A stretch of 64,000 nt of DNA from Penium margaritaceum (lineage: Eukaryota > Streptophyta > Zygnematophyceae > Desmidiales > Peniaceae): assembly GCA_023375785.1 (NCBI GenBank), contig SZWC01004701.1, forward strand, positions 1-64,000, read 5' to 3'. The notes under the pieces are model-generated. The model ran no database searches, was not told the origin of the DNA, and saw nothing but the letters and a program-made list of their open reading frames with translations. The translations under genes and the position numbers were made by a program. Positions 34,694 to 47,048 of this stretch are shown in pieces; positions within the stretch are counted from its first letter, which is position 1; every line of letters begins with the position of its first letter.

Positions 34694-35275
34694 CTGGAGA
34701 TATACCAGATGGACATCATGAAAGCTTTCCTTTACGGGAATCTCGACAAGGAAGTGCTCATGGAGGTGCCCAAAGGAGTCAAAGTTCCCAAGGGCAAGGT
34801 ATGTAAGCTGGTGAAGGTCCTCTACGGGCTGAAACATGCTCCAAGGATATGGTACATAGAGATGGACGGTTTCATGACCGGTCTCTCCTTCGCGCATTTC
34901 CAGAATGACCCGAGCATGTACGTGCACGATGATGGGAGCGGGTTGATGCTGGTTACACTGTATGTGGATAATCTGATCATTTGCTCGTCTTTGGTCGAGT
35001 TGCTGGATGAGCTGAAGTCTGACCTCAACGAAAGGTTCAAGATGAAGGACATGGGTCCTCTCGAGTACCACCTTGAGATCGCCATCCACCGCAACCGAGC
35101 AGGAGGCACCATCGAACTAAACCAAACCAAATACATGGGTGAGGTACTAAAGCACTATTACATTGAAGACTGTAAATCTGTTGGCATCCCAATGACGACC
35201 GATAGGAAGCTGAAGACATCCATTTCACCAAGCAACAAAGCAGAACGAAGGGAGATGCAAGACATTCCCTACTAA
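34694..35275 (+). pseudogene. C3 reverse transcriptase, 3' portion
   Basis: Continues the C3 RT beyond C4: YQMDIMKAFLYGNLDKEVLM, VLYGLKHAPRIWYIEM, the catalytic VTLYVDNLIICSS and MKDMGPLEYHLEIAIH. The stretch is open throughout. Confidence 0.88.
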
Positions 35276-35289
35276 TCCGTCGTAGGTAG

Positions 35290-35953
35290 TACCATGTATG
35301 TCATAGTAGGAACTCGTCCTGACATCTGATGTACTGCGGGACAAGTGAGTAGGTTCGTGGCCAACCAAGGCCCACAGCATTGGTAGGATGTCAAGTGCAT
35401 CTTACGCTACGTGCAGAAGATGTATCACATGGGCCTCGTCCTCGGAGGCTAAAAAGGTTTGGACCTCCTCTACCTGAAGTGCTACACTGATGCCGACTGG
35501 GGAGGAAATCTTGACGATTGTAAATCCACCTCTGGAAACGTGTGCATCTTGAATGGCATTGTCGTGTCATGGGCCAGTAGAAAGAAGGATTGTGTTTCTG
35601 TGTCCACGGCTGAGGCAAAGTACGTTACTCGGTGTGAGTTGTGTAAGGAGACTCAGTGGTTGCGCAGCTTGCTTGGCAAAATGCTAGTGCCAAAAAAAGA
35701 CACCACGATCGTACACGTAGACAACATGAGAGCCATCTCGATGGCTGAAGATGAGATCATCTCCCGGCGAACAAAGCACATCGACATACGTTATCACTAC
35801 TCACGTGACCTGGTCATGAAGAACAGGGTGGACTTACAGCACTACAAAACCAAGAGCATGCTTGCTGACTGCATGACCAAGCCGCTGGAGAGCGACTTGC
35901 ACTATGCAGCTATTCGTGGTTTTGGCATGAGGATTGCGGCAGAGGAAGGCTGA
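35290..35953 (+). pseudogene. C3 RNase H remnant
   Basis: CYTDADWGGNLDDCKSTSGN, VSWASRKKDCVSVSTAEAKY, KHIDIRYHYSRDLVMKNRVD and MLADCMTKPL are all clear. It ends shortly before a purine-rich tract and the 3' LTR. Among the better preserved domains here. Confidence 0.9.
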
Positions 35954-36014
35954 GTCCCAAGGCATTAATGGATCCTAATACACGTTCGATGGACAGAGGT
36001 TCAAGGGAGAGATT

Positions 36015-36669
36015 TGTTGAATTGTATGCACCTTGTCCACTGGCTAGCTTGCAGACCGGCTGGCTGCACGGATAGACAAGGCATGCACTGCTCTATGGAG
36101 TACGCCCCCTTGGTCTGTTATGAGATAGGCCAGGAATGCACTATCCGTTATGGGTATGTCCCCTAGAGATCTTCATAGGAAACACACCTTTGTGGCCTAG
36201 TTGGAATAGGCGCTGGAGTTTATGGGTCACGGGTTCAAACCCCGCGACGGCTGCAGTTTTCTTTGTGGCCCAAAATGGGACACAAATCTTTTAGGAAGCT
36301 TACTAGAGCATTCCTTGAGGATGACAATTGGCGATCTCAGAATGCACCAAGTAGGACTGTGAGTTGAGGTTGGCTCCTGTAGAGTCACTACGAGCAAAAG
36401 CATTAGTAAATTTCTACAAGTATAAAAACATGTACCCTGTATGCATCCATTTATAGTTCTTGCCTTTGAGACTCCTCATAGAGTGTCCAACCAAGGGTAG
36501 ACACTAAAGAACTTCATATGGACTTTGTGAGGTTGCAAAATGAATGAACGTAAAGTGTAGATCCCTCCTTCAAGGGTGATATGTTATCCTGGTTGCAATG
36601 CCAAGAGCGGTTGGTGACCTCCCATGTCGGGACCCATTTTCTAGACCGTTGCTATCCAACGCATTGACA
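36015..36669 (+). repeat. 3' LTR of C3, with tRNA-like module
   Basis: Opens TGTTGAATTG after a purine-rich tract (about 35997-36013) and ends CATTGACA; followed by AGTCG. The tRNA-like module lies at 36191-36255, with the A box TGGCCTAGTTGG unchanged (36193-36204) and the B box at 36231-36241. Confidence 0.82.
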
Positions 36670-39300
36670 AGTCGGGAGGGGAATGTGTTGGGACACTGAC
36701 GGGTGCAAATGAAGACTTAGGAGACTCAGAGGATGCTGAGACTGGAGACACGATGATGAGGAAGCTCTAGACGGAGATGAAGGACTGGGAGAGGATGGAG
36801 ATTGGACACAACCTCAATGAGACACAACCTCATTACTTGTGGACACGTTCGGTGATGACTGTGGAGAGGATGGAGAACCATCAGAGGGGACTGCGGCAGA
36901 GGAGGGAGGAGCCAAGCTCCCAAGACTAGAGGCAAAGACCGACCCATCCCCCCCCCCAAGCTGACAGGGCAAGGACAGGGAGGAAGGTGGAGCGATAGAA
37001 GAGAGATTGTAGTGAAACCTTCCTCAAAGAATAGTAAATTGTGTGACTCAATGACACGAAACCTGTCAGCGTCTCAAAACCGTCAAGCTTTGGACATGGC
37101 ACAGACACCAAGAAAGGTGCAAAGGCGAGCACGTGAGCTAAGCCTGTCGTCACAAAGCTCCTTAGGGGGACATACGATAGGGACCCCATCCTAGATAGGA
37201 GCAAGGCCTACGTCCACCACCTGACCAAACCAGCACTCAAAAGGGGTGACATGATGAGGGTGGGGACCGTGAAGGACACGATTCAAGACCCACGTCACGT
37301 AAGACATGGCCTCAAAAGAAAAAACACGGGAGAAGGTCACAAGTAGTAGAAAAGATGTGGATGTCCTCAGCAAGAGTGTAGGTCTAGCACTATGAGACAC
37401 CTTTCGGCTCTGGTGTGTAAGGAGCAGAGAGCTCCATACACACTCAACAAGAGGAAAGAATGTAGGAATTGGGTCCCATGAACTCATCGCGATGGTCATA
37501 GCAGAATACACGTGGACAAAAACCACTGGCAGGTTCTACATTAGGAAGCCATGACTCAATGGTGGGGACAGACATCACTCCTTTGGCAAAGTTCGAAGGT
37601 CCATTGGATGTGTGAGTGGTCATTAGTGAGGAAAAGAACATAGCAACCAACCCTGTCCAAGGCGTCATGGACGAGGGGTTCCATGACATTCGCATGCAAG
37701 AGATTCAGGGGATGGGCGATGAGTGTGTCCGATGAGGAAGATGGAGAGTGGTGTATTTTTTCTTGGACACAATCAAGGCAGTGAATAGCGCAAGGAGCAC
37801 GGAAGGTGGATGCATCCAGACCATGCAGGGGTTGATGGTAAAGCAAACTGTCAATCGTGACAGTATGAATGTGACAGAGGCTACGATACACGTGCAATGG
37901 GAAAAGGGAACAAGAGACATGAGCACGAGGAACTACAGCAGAAGGGGACACAAAGGAGGAAACTTGGAACAAAGAATGACAGCGTATACCATAAGCACAA
38001 TGCGATGAGTGGAACGATGCAAAATAGAGGCTATGACATAATTGGAGGTGAAGTCCATGCCCTAGTCATCGAGAGTCGTAATAGAGAGCAGACTGAGCTC
38101 AATGGAGGGCACAGCCAACACGTCAGGTAGAAATATCTCCCTCCAAGGGTCAACGAACAAACCCAACAGCCTGAACTTGAAGAAGCTAGCCAGAGCTAGT
38201 GCACACAAAGTGGAGAGAGCCAATGGGACTCAAAGAGACAAACAACAAGAGAGCGGACATCATGTATTTTGTGGCCCCAGAGTTGAGAATCCGGAAGCCA
38301 TTCGACACGTGAACAGAGGTAGGAATACAAGTGACTGCAACAATGGTTGAGCGGGGTGGAATATGCACAACACAAGCGACAAGATAGCAAGGCAGAGAAA
38401 CAAATTGTCAGTCCTCAATCTACAGATCATGAACAGGGAGAAAATCCTTAATGCCACCTGACACAAGACCACGGAGAGCCCTTTCTGATTGACATGCAAG
38501 GGATCCCAGACCTGGACACACACTCTCACCTCCCTGATCACGGAAGTGACACTAATGGATGAGATGGGAGAGCGCAGAATCCAACTGTCGGTCGTCCTCG
38601 GGTGGATCAGGCATGATGAAATCCCCCAATGACGGATGCCGCTGAGAATAGTCCGGCGAGAGCCACAGATCATGAACAAAGGAGCATGTCCAATGCGCCC
38701 ACATCACAGATGCTAATCGTGCATCCTCAGGGAGTGCAGGGCACTTAGGGGAAGAGAGCCTAGCGGCACCACTGTTCCAGCACATAACTATGCCAGAGGA
38801 AGAGGTGGAAGAGGAGGAGCAATCAGAACCCCTCCCTTTCCTGCGCCCACCTTGACCACCATTGGACCTGCCGCTAGACCGACCTCCTTTCCCCTTCCCA
38901 GGACCTCAGCCGCATCCTTGAGTGACCAGAGAGGAAGCAAAAGTAGAGGAGGAGGCAGATGATGCAATGGATGATGCAATGAAGTAGGGAGCATAGTCGT
39001 AGCAGCAGCGATGGTTGCGCGATGAATCCATCTGTTTTGTAGAGCGCTCCACCAGACGGTGAGAAGCTGTGTTGTGAACTACCAAATGGCACCGATGCCC
39101 ATAGGTGCATCATAAAAAACGGGTTCAGTGGCTAAGCGCTCGATCTTAGGGGCCTTGACCTCCTCGAAAATGCCAAAGAGCTCGGGGATGAGGCCATTGA
39201 CGATGGAGAGAACCGGTGGAATTTGCCGAGGCACCATCTTATCCAGGTCACACAATAGTCGGAGACTGCAGGTCTAGTGGGCAATCATATTTTATTGAAC
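36670..39300 (-). mobile_element. Copia C5, right arm (integrase, protease, gag; broken)
   Basis: Minus-strand remnant reading, from right to left, gag (about 38552-39300), protease (about 38190-38390) and integrase (about 36926-37972), then the linker that C3 cut. It completes the left arm at 18986-20994. Protease motif FRILNSGATKYMM; integrase FLTNDHSHIQWTFEL. Many breaks; no LTR recognised at the gag end. Confidence 0.75.
36926..37972 (-). pseudogene. C5 integrase remnant
   Basis: RSLCHIHTVTIDSLLYHQPL (zinc part), CVQEKIHH, a YVLFLTNDHSHIQWTF core piece and AMSYVTWVLNRVLHGPHPHH with TPFECWFG later. The C-terminal block is near 37000. Spread over several frames. Confidence 0.7.
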
Positions 39301-39319
39301 ACTCATGGACAACATGTTG

Positions 39320-40020
39320 AACTGAACAGTGAGAATGCTCGATGCTTCATCTCATGACATTATGGTGAGGAGACGTAGCGTGCCTTCCATAAGATCAAGG
39401 ACTTTAGGCATCTGGGTAACTTGCTCGAAGTCTACTTGAGCAAGTTCACCGCACTCGTGGAGGAAGCCGAAAGCTTCACCGAGGGCGATGGGACCAATAC
39501 CTTCAAGTACTCGGAGTGCATGCTGTTGGAGTACTTACGTGATGGTCAGGTCCATGACAAGACCACCACAACGGTAACTGGCCAAGCTTGGACAATCTAG
39601 ACAGTGTTGTGCGACTACATGAGCGAAGTGTGTTCGGAAAAACCGAAGCACTACTTTGATACATGGCCGAAACACACATGTACAGCAAGGCAGTGACATG
39701 CGCATGGATGTTGTAGGGACTGGCGGATTAGCCGGACGGCAAGGCAGGGCCAAGGGCAAGCAGTCCGTAAACCCTCTAGCCAAGAAAGCTAGTGGGCACA
39801 AGGCCCCCAACAACAAGCGCAGCCTCGACAATGACAAGCTATAGGCGGCGCGTGAGCATCGCAACACAACCTTTTGCGACGGGCTCTACCACAATTACAT
39901 ACAGTCTGGCCACTTTAGGGTCCATTTCCCTGAGGCTGCTGGTGGTGGGAAAGGGGCCACGGTGTTGGTCACATCTACGGCACCTCATGGAGATGGTGTA
40001 GCAAGAGGCCTTGGATAGGG
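39320..40020 (+). pseudogene. G1 gag remnant
   Basis: Contains a retrotransposon-gag-like segment: LLEVYLSKFTALVEEAESF, SECMLLEYLRDGQVHDK and VLCDYMSEVCSEKPKHYF. A degenerate knuckle-like part follows. Broken; weak but consistent with the protease and RT downstream. Confidence 0.55.
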
Positions 40021-40629
40021 ATGTGGACAGTGCCACGGTCACATAAATGGGCTCAGCCATGGTAACGGACAAGGTCCTGGGACGGGTTTTTCCCCACTCC
40101 TGAGTGACATTAGTAGGGACCACTTAGGGGAAAAACTAGATCACGGGTGTGTGTTCATGTTTTCAGATGAGGATATTAAACAATTTGTGTTTTTGATGAG
40201 TTCAAATTTCTTCGTCATTTTCTCTCTTGTTGAGCCTCATTCTACACTTGTTGACCGGCATTGCCCACTACACCTTGCATCTACGGACGAGGTGCATGAT
40301 TGTACATGCTTAATGGTGGCGACACTGACCACTGTGCAAGAGTTAATTGATGCAACGATTGAAGTAAATGTCCTCAAAGTGATGAGCTCAATCATGTTCA
40401 CTGTTCCTTTGGTCAATGATTTTGACCTAGTCAAATATAAAGACTTGAAGGTGCTAGCCAAATTCACACTTACCCACAAGATCTGGACTTTCGTGGGTGA
40501 ATCATGGGAGATACGACATCCACTATATAGATTTTGTGTTTGTCACAAACTTGGCTTGCTGTCGACGAGCCTACTCACTCGGAGGAGTGGAGGTAACATG
40601 ACGATCTAGTTCAAAGGACATCTAGCTGG

Positions 40630-40873
40630 TGCTCCCGTGAACGTACTGGCTGACACTGGAGGAGAAGACTCCTTCATTAGCCTTGGCTTTATCCGACAAG
40701 TGGGCCTCAAGTACAAGCAATGGAATGGCACAGGTTTTGTCACTGACAACCATACGATACCCGTGATCGGTAAATGTAAAGCAAAAATTTACATTCAATG
40801 TTACACACAGAGTGTCACGTTGAAGGTACTCAACCTTCTTCACCCGTTGGACATGGTGTTAGGCGATCCCTAG
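40630..40873 (+). pseudogene. G1 aspartic protease remnant
   Basis: VNVLADTGGEDSFISLGFIRQ resembles a retropepsin start (Asp-Thr-Gly) and LHPLDMVLGDP the conserved hydrophobic-LGxD/P end. The stretch is open over about 78 codons. Confidence 0.75.
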
Positions 40874-41092
40874 CTCCGTGACAACAAGGCTCTATTGTGC
40901 TTTGAATCGAAACACTTGATCCTTTGGAAGGGACAGTGTTGCTTTATGTTAATTCCAAGTACATAATTGTCACCGACCCGATTAAAAGTCCATGCGAGCT
41001 TGTCTGTGATGCAGTTCAAGAGACGAATTCAACAAGGGTGTAAATATTTCTTGGCTCATGTGTAGAAAGTGGAGGATGATATGAAATAAGAC

Positions 41093-42510
41093 ATGTCACA
41101 AGAGTTCAAATCTCTATTGGAGGAGTTCTTGGATATATTCGAAGACCCACCGGCTAGGCTTCCACTAGAAGGACGCATGGACCACACGATTATGCTACAA
41201 CTAGAGACAACTCCTCCATTCGGACCCATGTACCGTGTCAGTCCAAAAGAGAGACGAGAGGCTGAACGCAAAATCAAAGAGTATCCTACTACTCAAGGTA
41301 TTTGATTTTGATTGTTCTTCTTGTCATTGGAATTGCATCAAAATACTATTCAATGAAATTAAAGTGCTAAATAAATAATTTGAATATGTTTACGGTGAAA
41401 TCATGGTATAGGAAATGTTCACTCACATTTCTCCGTACATTCATTCGTGGTAGGGGATGACGGATAGGCGCAAACAACCATCCATACAAAATGATAAACC
41501 CGTGCGGCACGACACGCACGTAGACCCGTCGGTGGTCCTCGGTTTTTCTTCGTGCAACAGGAGATCTTGTTAAATAATTGAGTTTTTTTTAAATGATCAC
41601 GGGCCTTTGGTTGAATTCAATTTATCTTTTGAATGCCAATTCATTCAATTAGGATTCCAAAAAGAATAATAACCCATTTTATCAACTAATTCATAGATCT
41701 CACGACTAGGCAAACCTATATCGTTGAATTCCTTGAGCTTTCGGGTACCTTCCAAAGGAGTATATGGAGCCATATAGCTCGTTGTACAGTGTGTCGATCC
41801 TTTTTGTAAACAAAAAGGACGATGGTTTACGCATGTGTGTGGACTACCGGGCGTTGAACAAGCTAACGGTGAAAAATTGATTTCCCTTACTGCGGATCGA
41901 GAACCTGTTTGACCAACTCCAAGGGACAAAAGTTCTTTCGTCCTTGGATTTGTCTCAACGGTGCCATAAAATCCGCATTACAGAAAATGATGTCCCCAAA
42001 ACCGCGTTTCGACCGCACTTGGGACACTATCCATTCTGAGTTTTATGCTTCGGGCTAACAAACGCCCTGGCAACATTCCAAGGAGAAATGAACCAAACGT
42101 TCATCAAAGAACTCAGTCGGTTTGTCTTGGTTTACCTAGATGACACCTTGGTTTTCTCCAAATCCATGAAAGAGCACATGGAACATCTTTGAAAAGTCCT
42201 CACGATCCTTCAGAAACAGACGTTCTATGCAAAAGTGAGCAAGTGTAGGTTTGCACAAAATGAGCTCGAATACCTCGAACACATAGTCGGCAAGGACGGT
42301 ATCCGTGTCGACCCATGAAAGGTCGAAGCCGCCCTGGACTGGCCACGCCCAAAAAAAAAGGGAAGATTTGGTCTTTCCTCGGTCTTGACCCTGGTAGCGC
42401 CGCTAACCAGGCTCATGCAAAATGACGTGCATTGGGATTGGACTTGTGACTACGATATTGCATTTCTCAATGTCAAAGAGCTTCTATCCACATTGTCCGC
42501 CTTAACTCTT
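41093..42510 (+). pseudogene. G1 reverse transcriptase remnant, interrupted
   Basis: PPFGPMYRVSPKERREAE is the gypsy pre-RT block. After an AT-rich insertion, LRMCVDYRALNKL and later a decayed core with LVYLDDTLVF and a KCRFAQNELEYLEHIV-like segment are seen. Broken in many places. Confidence 0.75.
41300..41740. other. AT-rich insertion within G1 RT
   Basis: About 440 bases with no homologue in RT separate two conserved RT blocks. The left edge has AAG|GTATTTG (5' splice-like). Near the right edge CAACTAATTCATAG resembles a branch point plus 3' splice site. It could be a spliced insertion or just inserted DNA. Confidence 0.4.
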
Positions 42511-42519
42511 CCTAGTCAA

Positions 42520-45500
42520 TCGCAACAAGGTGGAGTTAATCAAAGGACTTTTATGTACTAGACGAAGTATGTATAATGTTGTTTGCTACACTAGGAAACT
42601 TCCATACAAGGTACTCTTAAGTACATTCATTTGGGTGAAGTAAAAAGTGATGGATGGAAAAGGAGGTAGAGGGAAGGTGGAAAGTGCATGTGGGAAGTGT
42701 AGGTGTAGGTGCATGGCGGGATGTCTGGGTTGTGCATAGAAATATATGGTTGTGGATGTTGGTTTGAGATATATGTTAGAAATTGTTTCGTGGTTGTTCC
42801 GCAGAGGGGATGGGTCAGAGTATGGAAAGTGTATGTGGGGAGTGAAAGTGGAGGTTTATGGCTGGGTATGTACATTTTATGTAAAATGAGTACTTGTGTA
42901 TGTTTGTTTCATTCATATGTTTGGGATTCCATGGTGGTTGCTGGGTGGAGGGGGAGGTGTGGAGGTCCAAATTGTATGTGGGGAGTGTAGGTGGAGGTGT
43001 ATCTTTGTGTGTCCAGACGTTTTGTCTAGATATACACTTGTGTATGTTGGTTTGAATCATGTGGTTTATGGTTCTTGGGTGACAAGTAAATGAGTGGAAA
43101 GTGTACGTAAAGAGCGTGTGTAGAGATGTATAGTTGTGTGTGTAGGTTGTGTGTAGAATTTTGTACTTGTGTATGTTGGTTTGAATGATTTGTTTGAGGT
43201 TGGTGGTTGTTGGACGGGGAGGAAGGGGGGTAGGGGGGTAGGGGAGGAAAGTGTATGTGGGGAGTGTTAGTGGAAGTGGATGATAGGATGTCTGAATTGT
43301 GTGCAAAATATACACTTGTGTATGTCTATTTCAATGATGTAATTGAGGTTGATTGGTGTTGGTTACACAAAGTGGAGAGAGGGAAAGTGGTGCATAACAT
43401 GATGTGTGGGTGGTGTGGAATTATATACACTTGTGTTTCTTGGTTTTGCTCTTGTTTTTGTAATACTTTGATGGTGATTGGGTAGAGGGGAGGGGGGTGG
43501 GGTGTGGGAAGTGTATGTGGGGAGTGGAAGTGAAGGTGTATGGCTAGGTGTGCGAGTTGTTGGTACATATTTGAACTTGTGCTTGTTAGTTTGACTGAAC
43601 TGTTTGAGGTTACTTGGTGGTGTTTTGGTTGAGGGAGAGGAGAGGGGAGGGGTTGTGGATGGGAAGTGTCTATGGGGAGTTTATGAGGAAGTGTGCAAAA
43701 AAACCAGTGGTGTATGGATTAAGGTGTACACTAGTTAGAAACTTCCAAAACGGAAATATTGACATATATGTTTAATCGGAGAAATACGAAATATAATCAT
43801 ATGATGTTTAAGCAAATGACCTAGTATTTATATAAATTCCATTAAAAATGGTTATCCTTCGAAAGATGAGAGGTTCGTATGGTGGAGGGGGGAATGTAGG
43901 CTGAAAGCATATTCAGGAATTACAGAAGGAGGTGTAAAAATGGATGTTTGCGATGAAAATACAAACGTACACTAGCGTATAGTGTTGTGTGCTTAACTTT
44001 AGAGGCAAACAGAAGTGGAGGATATTTTAGGTGAAAGTGTATGTGGAGAGTGCATGTGGAGGTGACAAAAATGGATAGTGTAGTGTTAGTGGATCTTTGA
44101 ACCAGTGTATAATTTTAAGAATTTTAAGGAAGCCCTTTACATTCACTCAATCCTTATGCATTCACAAAGATACATTTGACAGGTTCCTTGAAACTAGTAC
44201 AAACAATTGAGTGAGACAAGGTCTTATTGTATTTACCTATGCTTGGAACTCTTTCAGGAGAACGTTTGCTACATTGAACATTCCACATGACAAGAAAGAC
44301 CTATTAGCATGCCGGAACCTACTACTTGCTAGCTGTGTAGTTTTTCCTTCTACCCTATACTTGTACTATAATTCAGTGACATCCATCAGAGATCAAAGCT
44401 CGCTGTCCTACTTATATTTATGTCTATTCCTTGACTGCCACTTGCACGGCAGTCACAAAATGCATATGCCGTTCGAGCTATGGTCAAGACATAAGCCTAT
44501 CGCTTAGGTGGCAGGCCGCTGCCGCGTGGCTGTTCACCGGGTAAACCCAGAAGGATGATAGACGTATGAAAAATGTATCGCTTTCCGGGATTTGGACCTC
44601 ACCGCTAGCCCAAGTCTCTTGTCGATGAACACCCGATAGTGGATACTTTTAGACATACGACTCTTCCAGCCACTAACTCTTTCGTCACTGGGAACCGTCC
44701 GTTGCTCAAAATCCAACGACACTTGTCCGTTCAAAATATACAAACAGTGAGTTCATGTAAGGCTGCAGCAAAGAAATTTACATAGTCCTTCACCGTCGAT
44801 CAAGATCAATCAACGGTCAAGATGTCTTCAGTTCACTTCCGCACTATTGTACATATTCTTCTCTCTCATAGAAAATTTGACATGCACGGCCTCGTGCACT
44901 TGCCGCATGCATTTCTCATCTGGGGGGAGAGGGGTCTAGAACCATGAACTGGACCTCCGCTCCCCGATACCGGAGGAGTGTATAGTGCGTGTGCATGCAA
45001 AAATGTACTCACGCTTTTTTTTGTTGTGCGGAGGAATTGTAGAAAGGCACAAAATGGACCCATCGTGGAAGTGTCTCACACAGCAAAAAACACATGTGCA
45101 AAGTTTTGGCCAGAGGCAGTGCAAACCGTAGAGCATCTTCTCATACACTTCCAGTATACACTTTGTGAGGTCCAGGACGGGGTAGGGACGCGGACGGGGG
45201 GGTAGGGGAGGGGAAGGGGGCGAACCAAGAAAATGAGTCTGAAATCGGTCTGACGTCTCTGTCAGGCCAGAGAATACGCCTTAGCACATCTGTAGATGTC
45301 TACACTTCCAAAAGATGTGTTGTGGAGCCCACTTCGCAAACATACGGACACAAAAAGGTCATGTATTCATTATTGACTTACCTCTAAGAAGGTGTATAGT
45401 TTAATATTATATTTCAGTATCTATGATATAAAGATTCACACTACGTTTACCAGTTCCAATCTTTTCTAGTATATTTTTTTTGTGGAAATTCTCAAAACTG

Positions 45501-45780
45501 TTACTACAATCTTGTAGAAATGAATAAACTTTTTTACTGTACCTATTTGCAATAAAGGAGACTTCCTGTAAATGATCATTGTGGTGAACTTATTTCCTAA
45601 GACTTGTGTATGAACACACTGAAACATGTTTACATTGGAAGGTTCTTACCACTTTCCACCATTTGATAATACATGTAAGGGATTTTCTTGGTAGCTTCTC
45701 ATGTACGGTGAAATATTTTCTTCACTGTTTGAGGAGTGTGTGAATTTGGGTTGATTAGTCCTAAATGGTCACAACCGTGG
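42520..45780. other. 3.2-kb non-coding insertion in G1
   Basis: No domain is recognised. The left third (about 42640-43700) is a TG/GG-rich minisatellite. The rest is AT-rich unique DNA with short open frames. No termini of a known element class were found. Confidence 0.5.
42640..43700 (+). repeat. TG-rich degenerate minisatellite
   Basis: Phrases such as GTGTATGTGGGGAGTG, TACACTTGTGTATGTTGGTTTGA and GGTGGTTG...GGGGAGG recur about every 130-170 bases, giving some seven degenerate units of strongly G+T-biased plus strand. Confidence 0.75.
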
Positions 45781-45789
45781 GATGTGCGA

Positions 45790-46120
45790 TGTGATGTGTC
45801 AGTAGTAGGACTTGGAGTAGTCCTCATGCAGAATGACCACCATGTTGCGTATGAGAGCCGGACGCTCATCCCTGCTGAGATGCTGTATACATTTGGGAAT
45901 TAAGAGCTTCTCGCGGTGGTACACACTTTCAAGATGTGGTGTTGTTACCTCAAGGGCGTTGAAGGGGATGTGATGGTCGTGACCGACCATAACCCATTGG
46001 TGTTTTTCCAAATGCAACTAAACCTATCAAGACAACAAGCGTGTTGGAGCGAATACGTGAGCCGATTCTTGTTCACGTGGGAATATCAGTCGGGACGTAT
46101 CAATGTGGCCGATCCATAAG
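45790..46120 (+). pseudogene. G1 RNase H remnant
   Basis: HTFKMWCCYLKGVEGDVMVV, TDHNPLVFFQMQ and WEYQSGRINVADP are the classic gypsy RNase H tail (HALKxWRxYL, TDHxxLxxF, GxxNxxAD). Confidence 0.8.
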
Positions 46121-46360
46121 TCGATAGCCTATGGAATTTAAAGTAACCACCAAGGTCGGTGGGTGTTTTATGGTCATTGTGACAGCAACAGTATAAACAC
46201 CAGATCCCCCTTCACCTCTACGGAAATAACCTTGAGAGATCGTCCGTTACAACGGTTTTGTAAACATGATTTGGATTCTTGGTTTCAAGAGCCTCATAAT
46301 CTAGACAAGTACAAGTTGGTGGACGCCACATGAATCTTTTGGTAATGAGAACAAGTTGAC

Positions 46361-46854
46361 GTGCCAGAATCGGGAGACCTTTAAGTGAAGATTATCTCCC
46401 AGTTCCATGACCCGTCGGTCCTAGTAACCCATGGTGGAGGCATCCACCATGTCCACAAACGGGAGTGACGGGATGCGCTTCGACGGTAGCCTGTCGAAGC
46501 ACCCTTCCTCACCCTCCAACGTGTGGGGAGGCTCGCCCCGGTCCATGAGACCTTCCACGTCCCTTCCTTTATGGCCCATGTGCCTTTGGAGCTCATTGAG
46601 GTTGAACTCGGACCACCGGTGGTGGAATTATCCCGTCAACAATGACGGACACCCGGACCCCACCCACCTACCATCCAAACTTCGGATGGGGCTAACTTTC
46701 TGAATTTTCATTCGAATCGAGCAACTGAAAGCTCGAAACCGCATGGAAAACTCCAAGGAGTCCAATTTGCAATCAGAACAAAAATCCAACCACATCCTAG
46801 TGGTCGAACCAGGAAAACAACAAACGGGATCCGTGGCAAGGCCACTTTCTGACA
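46361..46854 (-). repeat. 3' LTR of C6, incomplete
   Basis: Aligns with the right part of 52316-53023 (shared GCCCATGTGCCTTTGGAG, ACTCGGACCACCGGTGGT). It ends CTTTCTGACA, followed by a minus-strand PPT (ATGGGGGAGAT). Confidence 0.78.
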
Positions 46855-47048
46855 ATCTCCCCCATGCACCTTCCATGCCGAATGCCTCCTGCACACTCTT
46901 GCTCGTCCGGTCCTATGCCTTCAAGCCCTTCATAGCTTGTCAACCCAAGCTCTGCAAGGTTGATGACGTGCCGTTCCTAGGACTACGCCTTGGTCAAGAA
47001 ATCCGCGAGCATGTGCTTCGTGCTACAATGCTACAACACAATCTGTCC

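Larger units (their letters stand above)
20995..36669 (+). mobile_element. Composite Ty1/copia element C3 (broken, holding C2 and C4)
   Basis: Bounded by related LTRs (20995-21638 and 36015-36669) with near-matching flanks AGTCA (20990-20994) and AGTCG (36670-36674). The 5' LTR is followed by a half-tRNA-type PBS. C3's own coding part starts with gag near 25983, runs through protease and integrase into RT at 28958, is interrupted by C4, and resumes at 34689 through RNase H to 35953. A different copia (C2) lies between the PBS and C3 gag. C3 interrupts C5. LTR identity is about 80-85 %, and the coding region has numerous breaks. Confidence 0.75.
39320..46350 (+). mobile_element. Ty3/gypsy element G1 (heavily interrupted fossil)
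   Basis: Plus-strand order gag (39320-40020), protease (40630-40873), RT (41093-42510), RNase H (45790-46120), start of integrase (about 46200-46340). RT before integrase identifies gypsy. It has no recognised LTR. Two stretches foreign to the reading frame lie inside: about 41300-41740 and about 42520-45780. Decayed, with many breaks. Confidence 0.75.

Noticed and set aside
36684-36720. TGTTGGGACACTG after a purine-rich stretch as a further LTR start
   Set aside because: It lies in the C5 linker just past the C3 target site; no matching second LTR was found.
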